A DNA stretch of 63,259 nucleotides from Treponema sp. (GCA_009782555.1 WRIV01000014.1:1-63259); one strand, 5' to 3'; shown: positions 36,278 through 44,814, counted from the stretch's first letter. Translations and numbers: made by a program. The notes: a model not told the origin generated them from the letters alone.

Positions 36278-37597
36278 TCACGGATCAAAGACTCCTTCCA
36301 CAGGGATCCGTACCAGGTTTACCAAAGCCTGGGGATGACGGCGGATAAATCCCGCCAAGTCTGTTTCCGCGGCACTTTCAAAAACCACGGTTTGAAAATT
36401 TCCAAATTCATTAAAGTAGGGAATCAGGACCGCCACATGGTAGTGATGGCGCAGGGGCAGTTCAGAACGTTCTTCCCTGCTTACCGACACTAGGTAAAGG
36501 TACCCAGGTTCGTTGATCGCCAGGGTATAGAGCAGGGGCCGCAGTCCCTCTACGCTGAATCCCGCGTTGCGAAGAAAGCCCGGATAACTTTTTATGGAAG
36601 CGCCCCCTCCGCTCCGGTCGATAAGGGAGGCAAAGGTTTCCATCCGGACCTCCACATTTTCTACCGTGGCAAAGGCTGGAGAACGAAGCACCCTGGCCGC
36701 TTCCAGGGCCAGGTTCCGGGTCCAGTCCAGACCGAAGAGGGGATCCCGGTTTTCGTAATTTGCCGCCAGGGAAGAAGTCCGGGGAGTAACCGGTGCTTTT
36801 AGGGGAGCTATGGCAAGGCGTCTTCCCGTGATGGGTCTGAGCATCCCATCTACCACCCATTTGGCAAATCCTGAACAGTTAAGACCTGCCGGATCCCTTT
36901 GGGGCCGGAGGCTTTCGATCAACACATAGCGGCCCTGTTCATCCAGAGCTCCGTCATCTTCATAGTTAAGGGAACCCAGGGCGGATCGAACCCGGGTAAC
37001 AAAATTATTGTTATTTCCGGACAAATAAATATTCCGGTACAGCCGGGGGTCCGGATCAAAGTAGCGGCGGGGAAAACGGTTTCCAGCGGCGGCCAGGGCC
37101 TCCTCCACCGGTATCGTAAGGAGCCGGTCAAAGGAAATTCCTATGGGCAGGCCCCGGACTACATAGGCATCATAAATCACCACATCGATCTGGCTTTTGT
37201 CACTGCCAAAGGGCCTGAACTGGACAAACATTTGAGGATCGCTGCGAAGAAACACCCGTATCCGCAGGGGGGCGCCAGTGCCGCGGTTCCGGGTGTAAAT
37301 CCAGGAACCCTGGGCCCAGCCGGGAAAAGTGCCGTTTCGTTCCCGGGACAGGATAACGGAAAAATCATTGTTCCGTACTTCCGAGCGGACCTGAACAGGA
37401 GCGCCGCCGGGAAGATTCCGGACAAAGGGCCTGTTCCGGAGGACCGCTGCGGGGGTTCCCGTAAGCCAGGAATCCTTTATGGTGATCCGCAGGGTCGAAT
37501 CGTCCTGAATAAAGGCACTTGTCAAATCTGCGGGAAAAAGCCCGGCGGGCAATAAAAAAAGGGATGCTGAAAAAACCCATTTTGTGATACGTTTCAT
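36278..37597 (-). CDS. Secreted protein with NlpC/P60-like Cys-His arrangement, unknown function
   Basis: 439 residues. Seen: signal peptide (KWVFSASLFLLPAGLFPA), a beta-rich N-terminal half (to about 150), then a region where C241 stands in LNCSGFAKWVVDG and histidines 384/385/387 in PLRHHYHVAVLIPYF, followed by TVVFESAAETD. The NCSGF...H order resembles NlpC/P60 and related papain-fold cysteine hydrolases (DCSGF...H). Inference only: a periplasmic amidase or peptidase, perhaps acting on peptidoglycan. No other family recognised. Next gene downstream is the HAD hydrolase (12 bp away). Confidence 0.65.
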   Translation of the reverse strand: MKRITKWVFSASLFLLPAGLFPADLTSAFIQDDSTLRITIKDSWLTGTPAAVLRNRPFVRNLPGGAPVQVRSEVRNNDFSVILSRERNGTFPGWAQGSWIYTRNRGTGAPLRIRVFLRSDPQMFVQFRPFGSDKSQIDVVIYDAYVVRGLPIGISFDRLLTIPVEEALAAAGNRFPRRYFDPDPRLYRNIYLSGNNNNFVTRVRSALGSLNYEDDGALDEQGRYVLIESLRPQRDPAGLNCSGFAKWVVDGMLRPITGRRLAIAPLKAPVTPRTSSLAANYENRDPLFGLDWTRNLALEAARVLRSPAFATVENVEVRMETFASLIDRSGGGASIKSYPGFLRNAGFSVEGLRPLLYTLAINEPGYLYLVSVSREERSELPLRHHYHVAVLIPYFNEFGNFQTVVFESAAETDLAGFIRRHPQALVNLVRIPVEGVFDP

Positions 37598-37626
37598 ATT
37601 GATTACTCAATTATCGGCCTTTGGTG

Positions 37627-37658
37627 CTGTTAAAACAAGAATGGGCCCTGTTAAAACA
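37627..37658. promoter_or_regulatory. Tandem CTGTTAAAACA elements upstream of the secreted protein gene
   Basis: CTGTTAAAACA at 37627-37637 and again at 37648-37658 (the second extends to CTGTT-AA-AACAG), 21 nt apart, about two helical turns. They lie 30-60 nt upstream of the minus-strand start at 37597 and downstream of tRNA-Val, so they could be operator sites. Confidence 0.4.
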
Positions 37659-37704
37659 GTGCCGCCTACGGACGATCCCCTGATCATGAGGACATCTTGA
37701 GGAA

Positions 37705-37778
37705 TGGGCGATACAAGAATCGAACTTGTGACCCCCAGCGTGTCATACTGGTGCTCTAACCAACTGAGCTAACCGCCC
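37705..37778 (-). tRNA. tRNA-Val (anticodon GAC)
   Basis: 74-nt cloverleaf on the minus strand: acceptor GGGCGGT / ATCGCCC, D-stem GCTC/GAGC, anticodon stem CCAGT/GCTGG with loop ATGACAC giving anticodon GAC, T-arm ACAAG-TTCGATT-CTTGT, discriminator A. CCA is not encoded. It stands alone between cheX and the secreted protein gene. Confidence 0.95.
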
Positions 37779-37827
37779 GGAAAAGTGTGCCGCTCCGAAA
37801 AACAGCTTATCTTTGCAGATACGAGGT

Positions 37828-38295
37828 TTAGGCTTTTTCCCTAATAGCAACGTTTATTTCTATTTTGCTGCTGGCACCTAATTCCATGGGAACGATCAAG
37901 GCTTCCACCTCATGATTGGATATTTCCATGTTTTCACCGGAAAAGAGTGCCGGCGGAGTAAGGTCGAATTTAAATCCCAAATCGTGGAGTTTGGTAACCG
38001 CCTGAGCGGTGATCATGTTGGCCAATTCCTGTATGGTGGCCTTGGCCAATTCATCAAGCTGGGTAAATTTTTCGCCGTTCATGGCACCTGCTATGTCAAG
38101 GGCGGTTTCTTTGGTCATATCAAAGAGGACCCGGCCTTCCACATCCCCCGCCAGGCCCACCAGGGCTGCAACGCCCATGATCGACATGGTGGTGGCTTTT
38201 AGGTAGAGGTCGCCCCGTTTTACTTCAACATTCATTACTTCCTTTAATACATTAAAGGCCGCTTCCACAAACGGATTAATATACTCCACTCTCAT
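37828..38295 (-). CDS. cheX: CheX, CheY-phosphate phosphatase
   Basis: Dephosphorylates CheY-P, replacing CheZ in spirochaetes. Seen: 155 residues from the ATG at 38295 (AAAGGAG 6 nt upstream; the frame's longer start is inside the previous gene). The catalytic ExxN motif is E90-L-A-N93 in the helix TIQELANMITAQA, and the fold pattern VEYINPFVEAAFNVL...GDVEGRVLFDM fits CheX. It is third in the cheA - CheW-CheR-like - cheX operon, 11 bp after the fusion gene. Confidence 0.93.
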   Translation of the reverse strand: MRVEYINPFVEAAFNVLKEVMNVEVKRGDLYLKATTMSIMGVAALVGLAGDVEGRVLFDMTKETALDIAGAMNGEKFTQLDELAKATIQELANMITAQAVTKLHDLGFKFDLTPPALFSGENMEISNHEVEALIVPMELGASSKIEINVAIREKA

Positions 38296-38306
38296 ATCAA
38301 ACTCCT

Positions 38307-39635
38307 TTATGCTCTTTTCATAAATGCCGACACCGGCTGTTTTGCCGTTGCCCGCCATTCGTCTTCGGGCAGGTCTTCATTCGATCCGATGAACACTGTA
38401 CCGTGGCTTTTAAGCCTTTCGTTAAATTCGTTTAAAAGCGCCGCCTGTTCCGCCACCGGAATAAATGACAAAATATCTCGGGCCAGGATTATATCCAAAT
38501 CCGGCAGGGCGTTTTCATGCAGGATATCGTGGTATTCAAATAAAATAGAATCCTTGATCTCCTGGTTAAAGGTATATCCGTTGGGCCCCCGCACCATGTG
38601 GGGCCGGCAATATGCAGGAACCTCCTCCATCTCAAAAAGCATATTGGGGGCCTGGGAAATTGCCATGATATCGTTATCATTGCCCCAGATTTTAAAACGG
38701 CTGTCCGGATACCTAGCTTTGAGTATACAGGCAAATGAATAAGTTTCATAGCCCTTTCCACAGCCAATGTTCCAAACCTGAATTGCGGAGGTGGAACTAA
38801 TATTCGGCAGGGCGGCCTTGATCAGGGCGGCATAATCTTCCTGCCAGAAGTTCCCGCTGGAGGGAGAGTAGAACCGGAACAGGAAGTCATCCGCATCCTT
38901 TGCGTCTTTGAGCTGCAAGTCCGGGCCCTGCCGGCCTAAGCTCCAGTCGATATACCGTTCCCGCAGCCATACATCGTTGATGGCGCTGGGATAGAAACGC
39001 TTTATTGTCGGCAGACTCTGCCGGATAAAGTCCAGGGCCGATTCAGCCGGAGCGGCGGCGGCGGCAGGGGCCGCTTCCTGGGTAGAGGGCGGCATATAAA
39101 AAACATCGCTATCCGGCAGCCGGGGTTTGTTATCTTCGTCCTTGCTGACAGAAAAGATCCGTACCACATCCAGAATAATGTACAAAGCCCCCTGTTTTTC
39201 CACAACGCCGCTGATAAATTTGATGTTGATATCCCCAAAAATGGGGTGGGGGGGCTGAATCTGGTCACTGTTAATTCCCACCACCTTGTCGATCTTATCC
39301 ACGATGGTGCCATACACCCTATCCTGAATAGTCAGAATCAGCATATTTTCTATACCTTCTTCTTTCTTTACCACCGGCAGATGGAAGAAACTTCGCAGGT
39401 CAACGATGGGGATAATGTCCCCCCGAAGATTATAGACACCCCGGACATAAGAGGCTGCATTGGGAACATAGGTGAATTTATCGGCCTTGGCAATTTCCTT
39501 GACATTCATGATATCCACGCCGTAATCCTTGCCCCCCAGGGAAAAGGTGATCATTTTAAAATCAACATTATCCATCCTTTCTTTTTGTTCTTGAATATTG
39601 GCGTTTACTGTTTCCAAATCCCGTACTATATCCAT
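38307..39635 (-). CDS. CheW fused to a CheR-like domain
   Basis: 442 residues. Seen: CheW domain about 25-165 (ITFSLGGKDYGVDIMNVKEI, GVYNLRGDIIPIVDLR); a Pro/Ala linker about 181-200; then a CheR-like domain about 205-430. In it the SAM-binding segment reads VWNIGCGKGYETYSFAC (287-303), the acidic strand GNDND (318-322) and the usual CRN motif is ARD (385-387). Known: CheW-CheR-like fusions occur in Treponema chemoreceptor arrays. Inference: the second half is probably a structural array component rather than a working methyltransferase. Ten bp downstream of cheA. Confidence 0.88.
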   Translation of the reverse strand: MDIVRDLETVNANIQEQKERMDNVDFKMITFSLGGKDYGVDIMNVKEIAKADKFTYVPNAASYVRGVYNLRGDIIPIVDLRSFFHLPVVKKEEGIENMLILTIQDRVYGTIVDKIDKVVGINSDQIQPPHPIFGDINIKFISGVVEKQGALYIILDVVRIFSVSKDEDNKPRLPDSDVFYMPPSTQEAAPAAAAAPAESALDFIRQSLPTIKRFYPSAINDVWLRERYIDWSLGRQGPDLQLKDAKDADDFLFRFYSPSSGNFWQEDYAALIKAALPNISSTSAIQVWNIGCGKGYETYSFACILKARYPDSRFKIWGNDNDIMAISQAPNMLFEMEEVPAYCRPHMVRGPNGYTFNQEIKDSILFEYHDILHENALPDLDIILARDILSFIPVAEQAALLNEFNERLKSHGTVFIGSNEDLPEDEWRATAKQPVSAFMKRA

Positions 39636-39644
39636 GCTATACCC

Positions 39645-42059
39645 CTACAGTATTCCTTCGCGGATCCGGCGTTGTTCCATTTCCTTCCGCTGGCCCAGTT
39701 CCAAAAGCTGGCTTACGTCGATGATCAGGGATACTGAACCGTCCCCCAGTATCGAGGCGCCGGCGATTCCCGGAGAATTGGTAAATTGATCCCTCAAAGG
39801 CTTGATAACCACATCCTCTTCGCCGATCAGACTATCCACCATAAAACCCATCTTTTTTTCTGCCGTACCCACAATGACGATAAAATGATACTCGGTTTGT
39901 TCTTCGGTTTTAATGCCGAAAAGCCGGTTAAGCCGGAGCAGGGAAATTACATCATTCCGCACATTGATCACTTCATAGTTGTCGATAAAGTTGATTTCCC
40001 CCGGCTTGATTCTCAGGCTTTCTATAACGCTGGTAATGGGAATGGAATAGATTTCTTCCCCCACCCGGACCAAAAGACCCTGGATGATTGCCAGGGTGAG
40101 GGGCAGTTTGATGATGAATTTGGTGCCCTTGCCTTTCTCGGAGGTAACCGTTACTGTACCGTTGAGTTTTTCGATGGATCGCCGCACCACATCCAATCCC
40201 ACTCCCCGGCCGGAAATGCTGGTAACTTGCTTGGCGGTAGAGAATCCCGGTTCGAAGATTAGGTTGTAGGCTTCTACATCGGACAAGACCTTGTTGGGGT
40301 TAATGATCCCCCGTTCTATGGCCTTGGTCTTGACGGACTCCACATCGATGCCCTTGCCGTCATCACCGATTTCGATGATAATCATGTTTCCTTCGTTGGA
40401 AGCCTTTAGAAGCACCATCCCTTCTTCGTTTTTGCCTGTGGCTTTCCGTTCCGCTGCGGACTCTATGCCGTGGTCTACGGAATTCCGCACCGAGTGCATG
40501 ATCGGATCCAGAAGATCTTCGATAACCGATTTATCCAGTTCCGTTTCTTCACCTTCAATAACCAGATTGATCTTTTTATTGAGGGATTTGGAAAGATCCC
40601 GTACCAGCCGGGGGAAACGGCTGAAGATCTGACTGATCGGCACCATGCGGATCCGCATGACTCCTTCCTGGAGTTCCCCGGTGATCCGCCCTAGATTCTG
40701 ACTGGTAGAACGGAATTTGCTTACATTTACCTTTAGATTGGCTTCAAAGCCGTCAAAGAGGGAAAAAACATCCCCGTACTGTTCACTGATTTCCTTGCGA
40801 ATATCTTTAACGGACCGGCCTTCCTGGATATTTTCCAGATAGCTCGGCAGACTGTCAAAGAGGTTTTTGATCTTCTCGCGGTAGGCGGCTTCAATGCTGT
40901 GAAGTTCCGTTAAGATTTCGGTAAATTGGATATTGATCTGATTAAAGGTCGCTTTGGTAATTACCGTTTCCGACACCAAGTTTAGGAGATCGTCAATACG
41001 TTTGGAATCCACCCGCAGGATTGATCCCGCCTCCTTGGCTGCCTTTTTGGCATCCTCCGTGGATGTACCGGCCTTTGCTTGACTGGAAGCCGGGGCCGCG
41101 GATACCGCCGGGGCCGGTGCAGCCGCGGGAGTCGGTGCTGGAACCGCCGGGACCGGGGCCGCGGATACCACCGGGGCCGGTGCAGCCGGGACCGCGGGAA
41201 CCTGCTGCGCCGCCTGGAGCAGCCCCCGCCCTGCTGAATCATCGGCTTCCTGGAGGAGGTTTATATTCGTCACCATACAAGAAAGGGTTACATCAGGGAT
41301 GGTTACCTGTTTTTGCAAATCTTCAGCGTTTTTACCTGAGGCAATATAATAATTCACCACAGGAAAAAAAGTGTCTTCGTACAGCTGCTCAAACTCCGGT
41401 ATTGTCCGAAGGACGGTTCCCATGTTTTTCAGCGCCGCATAGCACTGGATGCCCCCTACGGTGTTCATCAGGCTGCTTTCGTCGAAGTTTACCGCAACTT
41501 GGTAAACCGGCATACCGCCGTCAACCGATTCCCTTAGTTCCTGGATATCCGCCGCGGAAAGACCCGGCCCGGAGACCGCCGGGCCAGCGGAGGGGACAGG
41601 AGCGGCCTTGGGAACTGCCACGGGGGCCGCTTTGGGAGCGGCGGCTTTGGGAACGGCCTTACTGCCGGGAAGCATCGCCGTCAGCCGGGCTTCCATCTGG
41701 GAAGTATCTTCCTGGTAAACCGCCCCGTTCATCCGCTGTTCCAGCATGGCCTTGATAATATCAATGGCCGCCAGCAGGGTATCCACCACGTCCTCGTTTA
41801 CCCCCACCTGATCCGACCGGATCGCATCCAGCACATCTTCCACCAGATGGGTAAAGTGGGACAGTTCCATCATTTCGACCGTGGCGGACCCTCCCTTAAG
41901 GGTATGGGCGGCCCGGAATATCTCGTCCACCGCTTCCTTGTTGGCCCCTTCGTTTTCGAGGACCAGAATGTTCTGTTCCAGGGTATCAACTTGCATCTGG
42001 GCTTCGCTAAAGAAGTCTTTTAACAATTCTTCGTTATTGGGATCAAGATAATCGCTCAT
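39645..42059 (-). CDS. cheA: Chemotaxis histidine kinase CheA
   Basis: 804 residues from the ATG at 42059. Seen: P1/HPt domain with phospho-His H52 in AAHTLKGGS; two Ala/Pro linkers (about 131-165 and 286-340) around a central domain; P3 dimerisation (RIDDLLNLVSETVITKATFNQI); P4 kinase with HSVRNSVDHGIE, GDDGKGID and GRGVGLDVV; C-terminal CheW-like P5. It phosphorylates CheY; with the downstream fusion and CheX it forms one operon. The ATG has no close ribosome binding site; a GTG 6 codons upstream lies 3 nt after AAGGA and is an alternative start. Confidence 0.96.
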   Translation of the reverse strand: MSDYLDPNNEELLKDFFSEAQMQVDTLEQNILVLENEGANKEAVDEIFRAAHTLKGGSATVEMMELSHFTHLVEDVLDAIRSDQVGVNEDVVDTLLAAIDIIKAMLEQRMNGAVYQEDTSQMEARLTAMLPGSKAVPKAAAPKAAPVAVPKAAPVPSAGPAVSGPGLSAADIQELRESVDGGMPVYQVAVNFDESSLMNTVGGIQCYAALKNMGTVLRTIPEFEQLYEDTFFPVVNYYIASGKNAEDLQKQVTIPDVTLSCMVTNINLLQEADDSAGRGLLQAAQQVPAVPAAPAPVVSAAPVPAVPAPTPAAAPAPAVSAAPASSQAKAGTSTEDAKKAAKEAGSILRVDSKRIDDLLNLVSETVITKATFNQINIQFTEILTELHSIEAAYREKIKNLFDSLPSYLENIQEGRSVKDIRKEISEQYGDVFSLFDGFEANLKVNVSKFRSTSQNLGRITGELQEGVMRIRMVPISQIFSRFPRLVRDLSKSLNKKINLVIEGEETELDKSVIEDLLDPIMHSVRNSVDHGIESAAERKATGKNEEGMVLLKASNEGNMIIIEIGDDGKGIDVESVKTKAIERGIINPNKVLSDVEAYNLIFEPGFSTAKQVTSISGRGVGLDVVRRSIEKLNGTVTVTSEKGKGTKFIIKLPLTLAIIQGLLVRVGEEIYSIPITSVIESLRIKPGEINFIDNYEVINVRNDVISLLRLNRLFGIKTEEQTEYHFIVIVGTAEKKMGFMVDSLIGEEDVVIKPLRDQFTNSPGIAGASILGDGSVSLIIDVSQLLELGQRKEMEQRRIREGIL

Positions 42060-42060
42060 G

Positions 42061-42075
42061 GTATAATGTTTATAC
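42061..42075. promoter_or_regulatory. Palindrome just upstream of cheA
   Basis: GTATAA-TGT-TTATAC (plus-strand reading). It ends one base before the cheA ATG and separates it from an AAAAGGAA ribosome-binding-like sequence. It could be a hairpin, an operator or a -10 region; TTGACG lies upstream at poor spacing. Confidence 0.35.
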
Positions 42076-42134
42076 ACAATTCCTTTTACGTCAAGTCTCT
42101 TGAAACCGATAGTAAATATATGGATAGTAAACAT

Positions 42135-43385
42135 ATGAAGAAAAGCCTTTTTATCACTTTTTTTGTCCTGATGGGTAGTCTCCTGGCGGGGAGTCTTTTT
42201 GGAGCGGAAATCACCGTACCAAGCGTGGAAGTGGCCAGCCGCGGCGGAACGGTGGATAATGACAATTTCGGAATCAGCAGCTCCCTGGCAGCTGATTTTT
42301 CGGTAACCGGGGGATACAAGTACGGCATAACCCTGGGGCTGGGGATGGAAGTCTCTAACCTGGAAAAGGCCCTGTCCTATGGCCGGCTGGACCCGAATTT
42401 TGATTTTTCTTCTGGCAAAACTGAGGAGTTTGTTGAGCGCTACAACAACCAGGCGGTCCTTTCCTTCCGGTCCCTAAAAGCTACGGCCCGGGAAGTGTTC
42501 GATAAACCTCTGGAAATCAACTTCTTTATCGGCCATAACGATAAACTTGGTTCGGGGGATGAATTCCCGGAGCTTTTCGGCACCGCTCCCCTGGGAACGG
42601 GCCTAAAGGGCTTCTTTTACTATCCCGAAGGGCTCAACAACGATCCCTTCTTTCGCTTTAACGGGGCCATTCACAGTATCAAGGGGACAGGCTTGTCCCT
42701 AAAGGCGGTACTGGGAAACTTTGTCCCCAGCCTGTACATTTACAGCGATTTATCCTTTCCTGAAGGCAAAACCGCTGACGCACAGGGAAAAAGCTACTAT
42801 TCGGGGCATTATTCGGCGGATGCCCGGCTCCTGATCAACCAGGAAAACATAAAAATCGAAGCTTTCCTGGGGGGTACCTATAGGAACGATAAGGATCCCA
42901 TCCTCCGGGGCGGAGCCCTGGCCTGGTTTGGCACCAATGCCTTTGGCCTTTTGATGCAGGCGGGGATTACCTACTGGGAATTTGGGGAAACTCTGGGCCT
43001 TGATAACTGTTATTTCCTGGTGGAACCCCAGCTCCGGTTTGGAACAGTCGGGGCAAATCTGACCCTGTTTTACCATCCCCTTTGGTACCAAAACCGAATT
43101 ATCTATGAAAAGGATGATAATACAATCAAAGATGATGGCCGGGTGGATGTTAATCTAAGGCTTTTCTACAACGACACCGTCAAGTCCGCCTTTACAGCGG
43201 GGGTGGAAACCAGGGTGAATCTAAAGATGGAGGACAAAGGAAATTTTGATCTATGGGTTTCTCCTTTTTTCAGCACCGCCACATCGGGTATGCTCTGGGA
43301 TTTTATGGTCCGGATCAAACCGAAAAACTTTCCGGACAAAAAAGATTTAATGGACGTCTTTATCGGGATCAGAACGGCCTTTTAG
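42135..43385 (+). CDS. Outer-membrane beta-barrel-like protein, treponemal
   Basis: 416 residues from the ATG at 42135 (MKKSLFITFF). Seen: signal peptide ending near GSLFGAE, then an almost wholly beta-type sequence with alternating hydrophobic/aromatic residues (GGYKYGITLGLGMEV, SFRSLKATAREV, ADARLLINQENIKIEAFLGG) and a C-terminal strand MDVFIGIRTAF ending in Phe, the common signature for BAM-dependent outer-membrane proteins. Function unknown; a porin or structural barrel is inferred. Divergent from cheA. In-frame ATGs at 42066 and 42120 are less likely starts. Confidence 0.72.
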   Translation: MKKSLFITFFVLMGSLLAGSLFGAEITVPSVEVASRGGTVDNDNFGISSSLAADFSVTGGYKYGITLGLGMEVSNLEKALSYGRLDPNFDFSSGKTEEFVERYNNQAVLSFRSLKATAREVFDKPLEINFFIGHNDKLGSGDEFPELFGTAPLGTGLKGFFYYPEGLNNDPFFRFNGAIHSIKGTGLSLKAVLGNFVPSLYIYSDLSFPEGKTADAQGKSYYSGHYSADARLLINQENIKIEAFLGGTYRNDKDPILRGGALAWFGTNAFGLLMQAGITYWEFGETLGLDNCYFLVEPQLRFGTVGANLTLFYHPLWYQNRIIYEKDDNTIKDDGRVDVNLRLFYNDTVKSAFTAGVETRVNLKMEDKGNFDLWVSPFFSTATSGMLWDFMVRIKPKNFPDKKDLMDVFIGIRTAF

Positions 43386-43409
43386 TCCAAGGTTCCGGAA
43401 AAAATTCCC

Positions 43410-44018
43410 TTACTCCATGAATTGGATATGGGGTTTTAGTGTTTCCAATGCCGCAGTTTTCCGTTCCTCAAAAAGCCGGCCTGAGTTTTCGAACAGGTTG
43501 TTCCCCTCCGTATCAATGGAAACGATGAGGGGGCCAAAATCTTTTACCCGCAGAACCCACATAGCTTCGCCCATGCCCAAATCGAGCCAGTGAACCGCCT
43601 CCACCGTTTCCACCCGGGCAGCGGCCAGCACCGCGCAGCCCCCGGGAAAGACCGTGTGTACCGTCCCCAGCCTGCGGCAGGCTTCGGCGGTTTTGGCCCC
43701 CATTCCTCCCTTGCCCACGATCAGCTTTGCCCCGGTGGTTTCCAGAAATTCCGCCTGGCAGCTTTCCATCCTCATGCTGGTGGTAGGCCCGGCGGAGACT
43801 GTTTCCCAGCGATCGTATATTTTCCGCATGATCGGCCCGGCGTGGTAAATTGCCATCCCGCAAAGATCCACCGGCGAAGGCTGACCCAGCCGGGCTATCC
43901 GCAAATGGACATCATCCCTTCCCGTAACCAGGCTGCCATTTAGATATACAAAATCTCCAAGGTGAAGTTCCGCCAGGTCCGCAGATTCAATAGGCGTAAA
44001 AAGGTGCTTCTCGAACAT
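43410..44018 (-). CDS. Class I fumarate hydratase (or tartrate dehydratase), beta subunit
   Basis: 202 residues. Seen: GDFVYLNGSLVTGRDDVHLRI split around the conserved RD, MAIYHAGPI, SAGPTTSMRM with the family GPTTSxRM motif, GKGGMGAKTAEAC, and VHWLDLGMGEAMWVLRVKDFGPLIV. It pairs with the alpha subunit encoded 10.5 kb away on the other strand. Together they should give a functional [4Fe-4S] hydratase. Its neighbours (outer-membrane barrel, lipoprotein) are unrelated. Confidence 0.9.
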   Translation of the reverse strand: MFEKHLFTPIESADLAELHLGDFVYLNGSLVTGRDDVHLRIARLGQPSPVDLCGMAIYHAGPIMRKIYDRWETVSAGPTTSMRMESCQAEFLETTGAKLIVGKGGMGAKTAEACRRLGTVHTVFPGGCAVLAAARVETVEAVHWLDLGMGEAMWVLRVKDFGPLIVSIDTEGNNLFENSGRLFEERKTAALETLKPHIQFME

Positions 44019-44111
44019 GGTTATAGAGTATCAAATAATCCCGTTCATTATCCAAGTCCTGCTGGGGCGATCCTATGGAATGATCCTTGCTTTTCTGATA
44101 GCATAAATCAA

Positions 44112-44123
44112 CCTTAATTAAGG
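44112..44123. promoter_or_regulatory. 12-bp palindrome overlapping the lipoprotein ribosome binding site
   Basis: CCTTAATTAAGG, whose last bases are part of the AAGGAG that precedes the GTG start at 44134. Pairing within it would mask the ribosome binding site. Confidence 0.35.
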
Positions 44124-44133
44124 AGAAAATTAA

Positions 44134-44814
44134 GTGAAGAAAATCATTATGTTTACTTTGATCTGCGTCATGGCCTTTGCCGGATGTAACAAAACCATAA
44201 ATCAAGTTATAGAATCGTTCAGAGGCGGCCAGGAAGGCAATAGCTGGAATGCTGTCAAGTTGGATAAAGAAACAGCATATTATAACGACTATTTGGGTAT
44301 ATCCTACACAATTCCCAGGGGATGGTGGTTCTATGATGTAAGCGACGACAATTTCAGTGAAATCAGGGGTGATATTACCGATGTCATTTCTATGGATGTA
44401 GCTTACGGTGACTACGAAAACTACACCTATTCCAGCCTGCGGCTTATACGCTTCGGTAACCTGGAAAAATCCACCCACGACAACCATCTGGGTTTTAGCC
44501 TTGATGCCTGGTCCATTGAAGAAGAAAATGACATGGCTGGTTTTATGAAATACTTTGAAACCTATATGCTGGAACCCACCGAAGATGCAGACTATTCTTT
44601 GCTTGAATCACAGCAGATCACCATCAAAGGAAAACCCTTTGAACTAAGGGATTATTTGGTATCCCGGGCAGCGGATGATTTTTGCGTCATTACCTTGACC
44701 TGCGAAGTAAAAAATGGGTTTTTTTTAAATATCACCGTAGATTACTGGCCGTACAATACCAAGGCGAAACAGGCGATTATCGACAGTGTAACAAGGGCTG
44801 TTGGTTTTTATTGA
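44134..44814 (+). CDS. Lipoprotein of unknown function
   Basis: 226 residues from a GTG with AAGGAG 7-8 nt upstream. Seen: lipoprotein signal peptide with lipobox FAGC and acceptor Cys18; mature part includes YNDYLGISYTIPRGWWFYDVS and a closing YWPYNTKAKQAIIDSVTRAVGFY, an arrangement like PsbP/DUF1795-type proteins that have an IPxGW strand. Membrane-anchored in the periplasm or outer membrane by inference. Followed after 59 bp by the polysaccharide deacetylase gene. Confidence 0.78.
   Translation: MKKIIMFTLICVMAFAGCNKTINQVIESFRGGQEGNSWNAVKLDKETAYYNDYLGISYTIPRGWWFYDVSDDNFSEIRGDITDVISMDVAYGDYENYTYSSLRLIRFGNLEKSTHDNHLGFSLDAWSIEEENDMAGFMKYFETYMLEPTEDADYSLLESQQITIKGKPFELRDYLVSRAADDFCVITLTCEVKNGFFLNITVDYWPYNTKAKQAIIDSVTRAVGFY

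Noticed and set aside
37611..37618. GCCGATAA on the minus strand, an exact sigma-28 -10 consensus
   Set aside because: It is only 13 nt from the start codon of a non-flagellar gene and lacks a TAAA box 15 nt upstream.
41021..41755. Long plus-strand open frame antisense to cheA, Pro/Arg-rich
   Set aside because: It is the mirror of the Ala/Pro linkers of CheA; composition is an artefact of GCC/CCG-rich linker codons and there is no start signal.
42109..42115. CCGATAG upstream of the outer-membrane barrel gene as a sigma-28 promoter
   Set aside because: No -35 match at proper spacing and the last base departs from consensus.
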